DNA of 64,000 bases from assembly GCA_950295325.1 (NCBI GenBank), contig OX485804.1, positions 60,420,533-60,484,532 of the forward strand. Reading direction: 5' to 3'. This document shows positions 36,641 through 49,402 of this stretch, in pieces. Origin of the DNA: Polytrichum commune (Eukaryota > Streptophyta > Polytrichopsida > Polytrichales > Polytrichaceae). Made by a program: the position numbers and the translations under genes. The notes beneath the pieces were generated by a model. The model had not been told where the DNA came from. It saw only the letters and a list, made by a program, of their open reading frames with translations, and ran no database searches. Each line of letters begins with the position of its first letter. Position 1 is the first letter of the stretch.

Positions 36641-37950
36641 TGCACTCATTGAAAAACCATACAATGTTAATTTACCAAGAACTGGCTACTAATATTCCCT
36701 TAACACTTCTTAATTGTGCCTCCCCATATTCAACACTACAATAGGCTGATATCCGGCCCCACATAAAATAATTTTAGAAACAAATATGAAATAATTTTGA
36801 AAGTAATAGACACAATTTGTCGGTTTTCCTTTAATTCATCTTGTGCTTTTGCCAAAACATGGTAAACTCTCACTCTACACAAGCTTATGTAGTGGTAATA
36901 ATCCATTATAAGACCTACATAAAGGAGGGGTGTGCATTATATTCCAAGTTGTCCTTAGTCATCACAAAGAGTATGGGTTGACATGAAATTACAAGACTAT
37001 GTACTAGGAACTTTGTCTATGTCCTTAATATATTCAGGGACTTGAATTCCACATGGAAGATGCACTTATTTGGAGTTGTGTCCAACTACGCATTGTGGGA
37101 ACATGAAACAAAGTGGTATGTCCAAGAATGACTTTGCGATTAGAAAATTTTGTGCAAAAGACATGGAGGAGTTTTAGCAATCATTTTCAAGAAGTGAGGA
37201 GGTCTGACGTGAAAATGTGGCATGAACAAATTTTTCGAGCTTGATTGTGCTAAGACGAAGACCTTTTTTGGAGATGTATTAAACCAAGAAAACTTAGACA
37301 ATCAAACATAGCACCACCTCCAACCCAAAAAAGTGCAATTTGAACTTTTAATACAAATGATATGGATAAATACATACAAGAGGACTCTAGGGGCTTCATC
37401 TCTCAAGTTTACATATCCCACATAGATTGTGGACACCTCATGGAGAAGAAATATATACTAAAACGTTCATAGTACATAATGTGTTGTGTGAGCAACTTGT
37501 ATTTATTGATTGGTATGTTTAGTTTGGTGCAGTTATGAGAAAGTTAATAGAAATATCTATGAGTTTTTTTATATAGTCTTGCTATTTTAAAGTGGCGACC
37601 CACTTTTGGCACTTTAAATAATTATCCGACATAGCTGTGTCGGACTGGCTATCAACCTACGGTATACTGAGTGGGCCTGAGAACATTAATAAAGACTTTA
37701 TTTGGCGAGCATATTACGGCCATGACACTTGTAATGAAGGCGTAATATTGTTGAGTTTATGAGATGTTTTGGATTCCAAGTTTCGTAGGCCCTAACTATA
37801 TTGTAAATTGGCCCTTGTATAAGGTAAGTGTGCCTAATTCATTTACTCGTCATAAACAAACCCCTGTTTGGTTGCGTGGGTTTTGTGTGGTTTAAGATTA
37901 GATATAGAAAAAGGCTTTTTTCAACACATATTGGACTACATGCGGAAAAT
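36641..37950. other. Intergenic, no gene seen
   Basis: AT-rich with only short frames. Nothing supported. Confidence 0.3.
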
Positions 37951-37959
37951 TTGTAATTC

Positions 37960-39150
37960 ATTTGAGGTTCAATGGTCAGCATGATTGAGGGGACCTATAT
38001 GAACATTCCATAAAAAAATAATCTTCACGTTGACAATGAATAAGATGTTCATGTGAGAAGTGGGTGCATAAGCCAACTATCTGTTTAAGGCTTCCTAACT
38101 TTAGGTGTCCAATTAAGAAGAGTGACCACATAAGGCCCAAATGTCTTAGGATAAACATGTGCCAAGTGGTTGCTTTAAGCTCTGCACTACTTTCTAATAG
38201 GTTACAAAATACACCATTAGTATAAGGTGATTACCAATTTCAAATCATGCCCATAGCCATTTTCCTCGTGGTTTTTGGAGCTCATGTGCATATTATCTTA
38301 TTCATTGTCAAAGTGAAGATTATTGTGGGCATTAAATGGTCATATAGCCCCCCGCCCCACCAATTATGTTGACTATCTAGCCTACAATGGGTTAAGAAAT
38401 TGTGAATACACCACTCAAATAAAATTGTTTGATTAGAAAATATGACCATGAAAGGCCGCTCACTTACCTTCAAGGATAGACACCCCTTATCCAATTACTT
38501 TTCTTATCATGACACTTGTATTTAAATGGTATGTGGTTTGGTGCAATTCCAAGAACAAATACCCAACAAACACGTGTTAAAAAGATTGGACGAGTGCTCA
38601 AAATATGGTAACCGTTTTGGGAGGTGCCTGTTCCCGATCGGGACCCCATTGGCAATCTCTAGGGTACCGGAATTTCGATAAGGATGGGACGAATCAAGTT
38701 TGGATTGAATTTTGATAAGGTTGGGACTAAAATTTTGATTAGGTTGGAACCACTAGTGCCATGACACATGTCTTGGTTTTGAGTGCTAAAGCAAGGGGGG
38801 ATGAGCGGTTATGGTAGACTGTAGAGAGTGGTAATATGTTCGGGCCAACTTTTGGCATATGAAATTCACAATATTTTTAATTTAAGGAATAAAATTACCG
38901 AAAAATTTGTAGTCCTCTTGATCTCTATCTTCCTACACGGGAAAGATTGACAGCACCTTATAATTCTCCAAATTTGGCACAAAATCTCTTAAGTGATTGA
39001 TTATGAGAGCCTCCACTCTAGTAACCAACATAATGAACATATAATTAACACAAAAAATCTTCAACTTGATGATGAATAAGATACTCACATGAGCTCTGGA
39101 AATTATGAGGAAAGTGGCTACGTCCTTCATTTGGATTTGCTAACCATCTT
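37960..39150. repeat. Cluster of dispersed-repeat copies
   Basis: Several pieces match each other and other loci: 37970-38140 and 38930-39150 resemble 44970-45130 ('gaggggacctatatga', 'gatgaataagat..tcacatgag', 'aattatgagg'). 38290-38400 resembles 49995-50090 and 52340-52420 ('caaagtgaagatt', 'attaaatggtcat', 'caattatgttga'). 38500-38620 on minus resembles 50120-50180 and 52460-52530 ('tttggtatttgttcttgga'). This is one ancient non-coding family found in intergenic DNA and in Nudix introns. Confidence 0.6.
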
Positions 39151-39599
39151 GTATGTACTAATCGCGGGTGTTCGTATCCTTGGAGAAGTGGGCTAGTCGG
39201 AAAAAAGTAACCATTTAAGACCCCTCTACCCTAGTGGCGTTTACCGACTGGTCGCGGCAGTGGGAAGTGTGCCCTTGCGGCAGTCGGCGGCAGTCGGGAC
39301 TCACGGACGAACGCGAAGCGTCCTTCCACATCCACACGAGGGATGAAGTATGTGGATGAATTCTTCTTCCCGACGGGAAGCCCCCCCGGGGCCGGCTCGC
39401 TCCCGCCTTTGCCGTGGCACAGGGAGCGACACGACTTGACGAGATTCAGGCGATGGCAGTGGCAGCATTTGTCGTCCCCACCCTGCCGTCTCCTCACCCC
39501 TCAGTCGGGGAGCATTTGTTGCGACCCAGCGTCGGAACCTGTTCTGGAGCTAACGGTCGCTGCTCTTCTCCTTCTCCTCCTCCTTCTTCTTGGCCTGGC

Positions 39600-40110
39600 G
39601 GTACGCACTGACGGTCCACGCGGACTCTGCACAAAATTATCATGTCTTCCAATCACTTGGCTCATCTTCTCATTTCTTCAATTGTAATTTTTCTGAAGTG
39701 CCTATGTGCGATTCTTACCCACTTTTGGAGCCACATTTTTGGTGAAATTTTGGTGACGGCTGGCCAGATATCACTTGCTCATCGCCTCATGTCAATAATT
39801 GAGAGCTTCTTGAGTGGTTTTGCTTTTAAAACAATTCGGGGATTCGAAGTGGGTTTTGTGGGGTTTATACATTTGGAGTCAGATTTTTGGTGAAGGCTGC
39901 GGGGCAGAGATCCGCAGTCGGGCCCACGTGGACTCCGCACAAATTATTATATCTGCCGATCACGTGGCACATCGCCTCGTCGCGTAATTTAGACTTTCCA
40001 AATAAGCGGGGTTGCTTTATTATTCAGGAACTCAAAGTGGACATTGTGGGATTCATACTTTTCGAGTCGCATGTTTGGTGAATTTTTGGTGAGTTTTTTG
40101 GTGGAGACAT
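39600..40110 (+). repeat. Tandem repeats, set A, upstream of the Nudix gene
   Basis: Three diverged units (about 39600-39760, 39765-39895, 39905-40100) share 'ggactctgcacaaa', 'cacttggctcat' or 'cacgtggcacatcgcctc', a T-rich middle, and an end like 'gagtc..atttttggtga'. They lie in the probable promoter or leader region of the Nudix gene. Confidence 0.65.
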
Positions 40111-40369
40111 GTGGCAGCTCTGTGGCTGGGCGGCTTGTTGTGGTACGATTCGAGATTTTGGGCGCTCCGCCGAAATCTTGTCAGGTTTTTGTGAGGGAGA
40201 GTACTCATGGGAAAATTATCAATGCATTGATCATATGTCTATCGGCTCCTTGCGCTGGAGTCTGGACATTTCACAAGCATCTAGTTGTCGAATTCGTGAG
40301 TTACTGGGTGAATTCATATATTTAGGCTGGTTTGTGGTCTCCATGCTTGTGTAGTGAGATTTTGATTTT

Positions 40370-41080
40370 TAGGTTCGAGGTAGAGTCACACTACGTTTTC
40401 CTATTTTATGTCGGCACTTTTGAAAATTTAGGAGGTGCTTCGAAGGTTTATCACTTAGATTCGATCCTTCGAATTGAGTTTCACATTCACGATGTGCTTT
40501 AGAGAGGGCTGGGTTGTGCTAAATTTGTTCTTATTGTTTTTGTGTGCAATTTGGGTTTTATTCTTCATACTTGTGAAGTTAAATTTTTTCGGTGGTTTTT
40601 ATTTCTTCGAAGGCCTGCTTTGGTCGATTAATCTGAAACCCTCTGTTTGTTTGTTAGTCTTTGAGGTTCGAGGTAGAGGCACACTAGATTTCCCTATTCT
40701 ATTTCGGGAGATCCTTCGAAGGTTTAATTATAAGGTTTGATTTTTGGATTTGAGATGTGCTGTAGTAGAGAGGGCTGAATCTTGCCATTTTTGTTCACAT
40801 TTTTGTATGTGTGCAATTTGTTTTCAAGGAAGGGCTACTTTTGTGAGCCTTTCTTTGGGTTGCAATCGAGATATTCCTATTCTTTGTCGGTAATTTGAAA
40901 TTTCGGGAGCTTCTTCAAAGGTCAAACATTTAGGTTTGGTACTTAGATTTGAGAATCGGGTTCACGATGTACTGTAGTAGAGAGGGCTGAATTTTGCTAC
41001 TTTGGTTCACATTTTTTTGGGTTGTGCAATTTTGCTGCAAAGAATTAGGGCTACTTTTGTGAACCTTTCTTCTGCGTACA
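40370..41080 (+). repeat. Tandem repeats, set B, upstream of the Nudix gene
   Basis: Three diverged units (about 40370-40655, 40660-40850, 40860-41075) share 'aggttcgaggtagag', 'ttcgaaggttta', 'gatgtgct(g)tag..agagggctg' and 'ttgtgcaatttt'. The last unit ends about 210 bp before the start codon, so it may be part of the leader or first intron. Confidence 0.75.
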
Positions 41081-41288
41081 GTCTTGTTTTTGCTTCCAGA
41101 AGTTCCTGCAAGGGGGAAACTTGATGTGGATGCATGCGAAATGTGCGGCCATGCTCGCGAGAATTTAATTTACACACACATGGTTCGAGGTCGGAATTGA
41201 ATTTTGACATGTGCTGGGTGCAGCTGGCGACAACGAGGAGAGGACGACATTCAATAAGCGGACAAGTCGTCAGCTGCGACGTGGAAAA

Positions 41289-44200
41289 ATGTCATCGGGA
41301 AATGAGAAGTTAACTTCGGGAGTTGTGGATCTCCCTCCTGGAGATGCAATTGTCGCAAACTTGAAGAAATCCGAGAAGCCTGATAATGGGAAAGTTGTAA
41401 TAGATAGCAGCGACGCCTCCAACATATTGCAATGTCTATATGACATTTTTAACGGCGTCATTGTGGATCCCGACTGTTTACCACCCGATGTCCCCACTTT
41501 CGTAACATGCCTAACCACGTCGATTGCCCTCTGGAAGCAGCAGGTATACCATGCCCACAACCACTCATAATCGCTGAGCACAATTTCTACCATTAGAATT
41601 ACCAATTCTATATATTTGCAATTTTGTAAGTTCAAGAGGATTCCAATGCATTAAAGAATGCGTCGTTTGGATATCATATGCAAAAGTTATACGGGTTTTA
41701 GAGTATAATTTTTTGGTGCACTAAAACCACCCCGCTATATCAGATGTTCAGTTGGTGAACATCCTCATAATCAATATGTGTCTATTGTACAAGATTTATA
41801 GGTGCTGGTTTTAGGTTAGTGTTGGTTCTGGGCATACATACCTTATACTGTGCCCACAACCACTAGATGCCGAGTTTTATTTTTGTTTGTAAATTCAAAG
41901 TTTTAATGTTCTTATGGATTTAGCATTTATTACCCAATTTGCTCTCTCTCTCTCTCTCTGTGGACTTAGTGTTTCAAGGACAAAGAAGAAGCACATCCAT
42001 GCAAGTAGCGATTAAATATCCACTACTACTTAACACATGAATTAGTACATTGACAACCTTGATTGTCCAGTGCAACCTTCAATTTAGTTTCAATAGTTGC
42101 TATTGTCCAAGGAATGCACACATACCTCTACTTCTGATAGTGGACCCTTTGTAAAAATATCTTTAATTTATTTAATAGTGAAAATTCTACAGGTATGCCA
42201 CATCATTTGAAAAATGACTAACCTACATATAGACTAATAAATTCGAGTGAATTCTACCTTCCTACCCTCCCACCCACCCTCCTTCCCTCTCTTCCTCTCC
42301 TCCTTACGTGGATCTTCATTGCCTTCATATACATTGTGCTCATTGAAGCTCTAGTAAACTCCAAGATCGCGACTATGCCTTTTTAAGGAGAAAGTAGAGG
42401 CATACAAGAAGTGATAAAATAATCTAGGAATATAAAAATCATGCAACTACTAGTCAACTCACGAAATACTCATGATTATGACTGGTTATCAAAGCAATGG
42501 CAATGAGGTAAAGTTACCTTCCAAGTCCATGAGCAGTGAATATCTAATTAAAGTAGCAAACTCAACCTTTGAGTCATTTCCTCAACCTTCCTTGCCTCCT
42601 AGCCCCTCCCAATCCCTTATACTACCTCCTACCATTTGCCGTTTTAATTGGATTACCTTAATAAGTACAGTGCCCCAATCCCCCGCCCCCAACTAATAGT
42701 TGTACATGGGTCTCTACCCTGATTCTCCTGGCCTTATACCTGGCTTTCATACCTCTCATAGCACCTTGCTCTCATTGGTTGTTGCTATTTAATTTCTAGA
42801 TGTTTATGGGGCTCCCTTCACCAAATAGTGACCCCAGATGAAACAAGTCTGCCCACATTTTGGAGTTTTAAGTTTCTTGAATTCTTCTTGTGTTGCAGGA
42901 AAGGCATGGTATCTGGCTCAAGATACCAATTGAAAAAGTAAATCTCATCGAACCTGCAGTCAAGGTCAGTACAGATTTGTGAACCTGCATGCGGTTCAGT
43001 GAGATTTTCTTTCAGTAGTGAGGCTTCCAGGCTCCTGTAATTGTTCAGTTTGACGACAATTTTTTTGTTGATTTTTGTAAAAGGTTGGAATATGGGTGGT
43101 GCAGGCAGGTTTTATATTTCACCATGCAGAATCAGAGTACCTGATGCTCACCTTGTGGCTTCCAGATGGACCTTGTACACTCCCACCAAATGCGTCACAC
43201 CAAGTTGGGATAGGGGCCTTTCTTCTCAACGATAAGAATGAGGTGAATGATAAGTTAATTATACTTGAATTTGGGTAGGTACCTGAAGCCTGATAGTCAG
43301 AAAATAAAAGTAAAATAAAATCCTATTGCTAAATGCCAAGAGTGGAAGGTGGACCTTGTAAAACGTTTTTGGAATCTGAAAGTGTGAGGTTTGGAATTAT
43401 TTTTGACCAACTGAGTTTGTGTTCTCCAACAATTATGAATCAGGTTTTGGCAGTCCAAGAAAATAACGGTCCACTAAAGGGTACTGGAGTCTGGAAATGG
43501 CCTACAGGTCTTATCAATCAGGTATGTTAAACCATTTGTTACTGACAGAATCATTACTAAAGGTTATGTGGGGTGTATGTGGTCAATCTTCTTAATTGGT
43601 CACCTATATTTTGAGTTACAGTGTAACGTAGAAGCGCCTATCAGGGACACTTTGAGCACTACAGTCCCTTGTCTCACCCATAAATGTTTTTCCAATATAT
43701 ATATATATGTATATATTTTTGGATTAGCAATTATGTTATGAGCAGAACTACATGTAGAGCACATGAATCAGAGCACACCTAATTTCTATAGAAATGTTCA
43801 AAGCACCTCTTAGTCACATAGGCCCCCCCAAAGTAACAGTGTAGATTGTTGACATTTTATCTCCTTCAACCAATGAGCTGCGTTTATTGTACTTAGTATA
43901 ATACAATTAGTGTTCAAGTTGAAGTACGTAGTTGGCCACTTTGAGGAAAAAGTAGGTATCAGAATTGGTGTCATTAATGGATTTGGGCCCTTCTACCTTA
44001 TGGCAAAGTTCATAGTTAAGAATGGACACAAAAATGACATGTGCTATGATGAGATTGGTCTATGTGCTCAAATATAATATAGACACCATTTTAGGTTCAA
44101 CTGTTAACATCACAGTTGTGAAGGCCAATGTGATCATTTAAAGAGACAGACTTCTCCACTTTTACATCTTATAAGTTTTGCATCTCTTGCAACTCCGATT

Positions 44201-45663
44201 CTGAAACTTTGGAAGACCAATTATATTCATGGAGAGGTACTCATCTATGCAGGGCGAGGATATTGTCACTGGAGCTATTCGAGAAGTGAAAGAAGAAACA
44301 GGGGTATGATTATCAACTGATTGTTTTGTCATTAATCCTCAATTCATCATATCAAATACATGTTGATGAGAAAAATCACTTGAAATTCAACTTAGAGCTA
44401 CAGAATTGAATGAATTTAGTATCTGGGATGGGAGGCATCTGTTGCAAAAGAATTGATGACAGTTTTGCACTAATGAGTTAGTCGGTTGGCTGGTTGGGGA
44501 GGACAGGTTGACGCCGAGTTCGTGGAGTGTGTGGGATTCAGGTATATACAATCCTCTTTATAACGTATGCCATGTTGTCTTGATTTCACTTGTATTTATA
44601 AATAATCATGTGGTTTCACTTTGCAGGCAAGGACACGGGGGCCTTTTTGCCAAGTCTGATCTTTTCTTTGTCTGTATACTTCGCCCTCTTTCAACCCAAA
44701 TTGTGAAGCAAGATTCGGAAATTGCAGCAGCTCAGGTACTCAACGATTATTACTGATTGACCACATGTCTTTGAGCTAAATTTGATGAGGTTGTATTGTT
44801 CCTCGTACATGCAAGTCCTTGCTTGTAAGGTAGACATGCCTAAATCGAACATAGCAATATCTAGACACCTATTTTGAGTGGTACGTGTCTAGGTGTGAAT
44901 CTACAAAGAGCCACCGAAAGGACACATGTTTAGAAAAATATGGACTGCATGCTCAAAATATGCTAACCATTCTAGGTTCAGTAGTTAACATGACCGAGGG
45001 GACCTATATGACCATATAATGAGCAGGAGAATTTTCACTTCAAATGATTAAGATATTTCACATGAGCTCCAAAAATTATGAGGCGAATGGCTACAGGCAC
45101 TTTTGGACTCGCTAATCATCTTGCATTAATTGCAGAAAGAAAAGTATCTGAATAACACACGTCTACCTTATGTTGTTATGCTTGCGCTGAAAAGCTTGTA
45201 TTTGGAAATGGTGAGGAATTAAGACACTAGAAATGTTGAGCAAAATCCCAGTTAACCTTACATTTGTAAACTAGTATTGAATGTAGAGGTTGAGATCCTC
45301 AGCCAGGAGGAAAGGCTTTTCACATGTCAATATTGGCTTAGTAACCAATAAAAGACCTTGGATTGAAGCAAATGAATTTGGCATACCAAGAGAGATATCT
45401 TTGATTCGGAAAAACTGATGATGTTGTGTGTGTGGGAATGTGATATACATATTTTTTAACAGTGGATGCCTTTGTCGGAATTTCAAGCTCAGCCCTTCTA
45501 CACAGAACGCCCATTTATGAGGATATCGTTAGAGGTCTGCATTGCACATGCTAAGGGAAATTATAAGGGCTTCTTTCCTCACAATTATGTGAGAGAAGGC
45601 TCTGAAAGCTTACCCCAATACTTTTATTATAATCCTGTGAGCATGTCAATGCTCCACAGCTGA
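41289..45663 (+). CDS. Nudix hydrolase, 8 exons, 310 aa
   Basis: Coding exons: 41289-41543, 42899-42964, 43105-43242, 43444-43521, 44253-44303, 44507-44541, 44627-44735, 45463-45663; all GT-AG, phases consistent. Nudix enzymes cleave nucleoside diphosphates linked to another group, often ADP-ribose, NADH or CoA in this plant group. The Nudix box is complete: G175-x5-E181-x7-R189-E190-V-x-E193-E194-x-G196-V197, split by the 43522-44252 intron. Before it come [26 protein letters not shown] and [14 protein letters not shown]; after it [13 protein letters not shown]. This matches the Arabidopsis NUDT2/6/7/10 type, with a longer N-terminus (typical length about 280-300 aa). 41289 is the first in-frame ATG; the open frame extends upstream to 41211 without an ATG, so an upstream coding exon is possible. 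The introns hold dispersed repeats. No transit peptide is evident. Confidence 0.93.
43930..44130. repeat. Dispersed-repeat copy in Nudix intron 4
   Basis: Contains 'gagattggtctatgtgctcaaatataatatagacaccat' type sequence in short pieces that match the family at 38.5, 45, 50 and 52.5 kb. A second copy fills much of the 44736-45462 intron (about 44870-45130). Confidence 0.5.
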
Positions 45664-46323
45664 GATTTATTGGCTTCATTTCTTTGCAGAAGAGAGTGAA
45701 TATTTGTTATTTAGTGCCAAGGCTGTCAATGGCATCATTCGGTGGCTTTTGTTCTTATTGATATAATTTATAATGGTGGTCATATAATCAGGCTATGGAA
45801 AAATTGCACATTCATGCACTTAATTCACTCAGTACTCCTTGCTGTGACATAGAACCCGTCATAGTTTATGGAAGGAGTTATGTTTGCGCTTAGAATTCTG
45901 CTTGTAGCCAAAACTCTCCATTCTTGTACATACTGATTGCAAGCATTGGACCGAAAAGTTGTGTGTGTGAAAATCTTGGATAATGTTGAGACCATATCAA
46001 TGTGTCAAAGAAGGCTAAAAACTTGCTAGGCATGGATAACATTGTTGTGCTTTGAATTTCTACACAGGAACTCCACCTTTCTGCCTCATTACTAGACATA
46101 TCACCATTGCTCCACATAATTCTTCATTCTCATAGGCTCACCATTGAAACTGGCTGGTGGTTGGCTATTTCAATCTCAAAAGACAAAACATTATGCCAAT
46201 AAAATAACGGCCCATTTTGTAGTTGAAAATGAAGCACATTATATGTTGGAGTCATCCCCTCCATAACTATGTTAGAGATAGGTTTCTGTCCTTATTTTAG
46301 AATGTTGTAGTAGTCTTTCTTCC
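45664..46323. other. Nudix 3' region, no further gene
   Basis: Probably 3' untranslated sequence, then spacer up to the palindromic element. Only short frames without domains. Confidence 0.4.
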
Positions 46324-49300
46324 AATTGGATGGGGGACACTAAAGTACCCCCAACGAACTTTTAGGGGGCATGTTAGATCAAAAAAACAGGCTGCCCGCC
46401 CCCCCACGGATGTCAATTTTCCGTCCATCGCGAATGACACATAACACAGGCAGATGTCATTCAGGTTCGCGTCATTCTGGACATGTAATTCGTCATGCCG
46501 CAATAATCGGATCTAAGACCCTTAGATCTAGGAATTTAGATAGTGGCGGCCGTAAAGGCCAGCCGTTAGATGTAGGTATGACTTGATCTACGGCCAAGAA
46601 GACTTGGTGGTTGGAAAGGGTAGTCCTCCGAAGGGAGCGCGGAGGCTCATTCTTTCTATCTCTCTCTCTCTCATTCTAGTTCTAGTGGTTAGGACTAGAC
46701 TTCTCTTTCACACATTCTTGTGGTTAGCACGACTCTTCTCTTTGCCCCCTCTCCATGTATGTAGATGCAATTAGTTGTTGAAAAATAGGAATAGAAATGA
46801 GGGACAAAGAGGTTTATGAGCCCTATGAATGTTGAATAACATGGTTTTTAAACCCTATGAATGTTGAATGATAGGGTTTTGAACCCTATTGAAGAGATGT
46901 GTTATTATCTAGTTGCATTAGCTTTGATATCTTAGGTTATTGGATGTTACTTAATGATCACTTAATATTTCCTTCCAGCAGTTCTTGCCTTAGTCTATAC
47001 ACTTTATAATGAATTACATATTCATCTATGTCATTCAATGTTCTAGACTAGTCATTCACTGTTTGGTTGTTTGAATAACAAACACCGATGTAATTTTGGG
47101 CTAAATGATAAGTCTCGGGTTGTCTTGCTTGAATGCAAAAACTTACTTGTCACTTCATCATTTGGCCCAAAATTACATCGGTGTCTGTTATTCAAACAAC
47201 CAAACAGTGAATGACCGGTCTAGAACATTGAATGACATAGAATGGACATGTAATTCATTATAAATAACGCATGAACGTCATGTGCAAATAGTTAGATCAA
47301 TGAATGATAGTTCAAAAATGGTTCAGGAGAAAGATGAGTGAAGTTAACCATTAATCGTGAAGGACTGAGGGTTTTGATAGATGGTGTTGCAATATTAACC
47401 ATGGTGTGTGTACATCGCCTAGCAAAAGTATGTGTGCATACCAAGAAGATCACAACACGGAATTACGGAGCCTTACACACACAAATGACAAATGATCACC
47501 TAGTGTAACCTAACTCTCAGATCTCAAATCCGATTATTGCGGCATGACGAAATACATGTCATGAATGACGCGAACCTGAATTACATCTGCTTGTGTTATG
47601 CGTCGTTCGCGATGGACGGAACAATGACATCCAAAATTACATCAATGTTTGCTATTCAAACAACCAAACAATAAATGACTCGTCTGGAACACTGAATGAC
47701 ATAGATGAACATATAATTCATTATAAAATACCACGTTCCATATTAAATCGTATAGTCCTTCATCATATTGAACACTATGTCATTCACGTTGTTATTCATA
47801 ATGACCATAGCGTAAATTCCCAAAGGACTTGTGAATCACATCCTAATCATGAAAGACATCACAATTACACAATTACACAATTACAATTAATCCCAAGTCC
47901 TTTGGGAATTTACGCTATGGTCATTATGAATAACAACGTGAATGACATAGTGTTCAATATGATGAAGGACTATACGATTTAATATGGAACGTGGTATTTT
48001 ATAATGAATTATATGTTCATCTATGTCATTCAGTGTTCCAGACGAGTCATTTATTGTTTGGTTGTTTGAATAGCAAACATTGATGTAATTTTGGATGTCA
48101 TTGTTCCGTCCATCGCGAACGACGCATAACACAAGCAGATGTAATTCAGGTTCGCGTCATTCATGACATGTATTTCGTCATGCCGCAATAATCGGATTTG
48201 AGATCTGAGAGTTAGGTTACACTAGGTGATCATTTGTCATTTGTGTGTGTAAGGCTCCGTAATTCCGTGTTGTGATCTTCTTGGTATGCACACATACTTT
48301 TGCTAGGCGATGTACACACACCATGGTTAATATTGCAACACCATCTATCAAAACCCTCAGTCCTTCACGATTAATGGTTAACTTCACTCATCTTTCTCCT
48401 GAACCATTTTTGAACTATCATTCATTGATCTAACTATTTGCACATGACGTTCATGCGTTATTTATAATGAATTACATGTCCATTCTATGTCATTCAATGT
48501 TCTAGACCGGTCATTCACTGTTTGGTTGTTTGAATAACAGACACCGATGTAATTTTGGGCCAAATGATGAAGTGACAAGTAAGTTTTTGCATTCAAGCAA
48601 GACAACCCGAGACTTATCATTTAGCCCAAAATTACATCGGTGTTTGTTATTCAAACAACCAAACAGTGAATGACTAGTCTAGAACATTGAATGACATAGA
48701 TGAATATGTAATTCATTATAAAGTGTATAGACTAAGGCAAGAACTGCTGGAAGGAAATATTAAGTGATCATTAAGTAACATCCAATAACCTAAGATATCA
48801 AAGCTAATGCAACTAGATAATAACACATCTCTTCAATAGGGTTCAAAACCCTATCATTCAACATTCATAGGGTTTAAAAACCATGTTATTCAACATTCAT
48901 AGGGCTCATAAACCTCTTTGTCCCTCATTTCTATTCCTATTTTTCAACAACTAATTGCATCTACATACATGGAGAGGGGGCAAAGAGAAGAGTCGTGCTA
49001 ACCACAAGAATGTGTGAAAGAGAAGTCTAGTCCTAACCACTAGAACTAGAATGAGAGAGAGAGAGATAGAAAGAATGAGCCTCCGCGCTCCCTTCGGAGG
49101 ACTACCCTTTCCAACCACCAAGTCTTCTTGGCCGTAGATCAAGTCATACCTACATCTAACGGCTGGCCTTTACGGCCGCCACTATCTAAATTCCTAGATC
49201 TAAGGGTCTTAGATCCGATTATTGCGGCATGACGAATTACATGTCCAGAATGACGCGAACCTGAATGACATCTGCCTGTGTTATGTGTCATTCGCGATGG

Positions 49301-49402
49301 ACGGAAAATTGACATCCGTGGGGGGGCGGGCAGCCTGTTTTTTTGATCTAACATGCCCCCTAAAAGTTCGTTGGGGGTACTTTAGTGTCCCCCGAATTGG
49401 AT
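46324..49402. mobile_element. 3.06-kb near-perfect palindromic (foldback) element with 8-bp target duplication
   Basis: The 8-bp sequence AATTGGAT flanks the element at 46324-46331 and 49395-49402. Inside, left arm 46332-47830 (1,499 bp) and right arm 47895-49393 (1,499 bp) are inverted copies around a 64-bp spacer (47831-47894); one extra G precedes the right target copy. Frames in the two arms translate identically (46583-46774 with 48951-49142; 46371-46586 with 49139-49354; 47593-47830 with 47895-48132), so the arms are essentially identical. Each arm is itself a nested inverted repeat: 46409-46516 pairs with 47520-47633, and 46990-47108 pairs with 47157-47270. The ends form a small hairpin (GGGGGACACTAAAGTACCCCC split by its own loop). 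The 8-bp duplication suggests mobilisation by an hAT-type or related transposase; no transposase is encoded. Confidence 0.9.

Noticed and set aside
39343-39687. 114-codon frame upstream of the Nudix gene
   Set aside because: Poly-Leu from CTT/CTC repeats and no homology; more likely leader or promoter sequence.
41211-41288. Upstream extension of the Nudix first exon
   Set aside because: The frame is open but begins at GTG; the first ATG in frame is 41289. An upstream spliced exon remains possible.
46371-49354. Open frames of 63-129 codons in the palindromic element as genes
   Set aside because: They occur as identical mirror pairs because the arms are inverted copies, have no domain, and one (47593-47982) runs across the palindrome centre.
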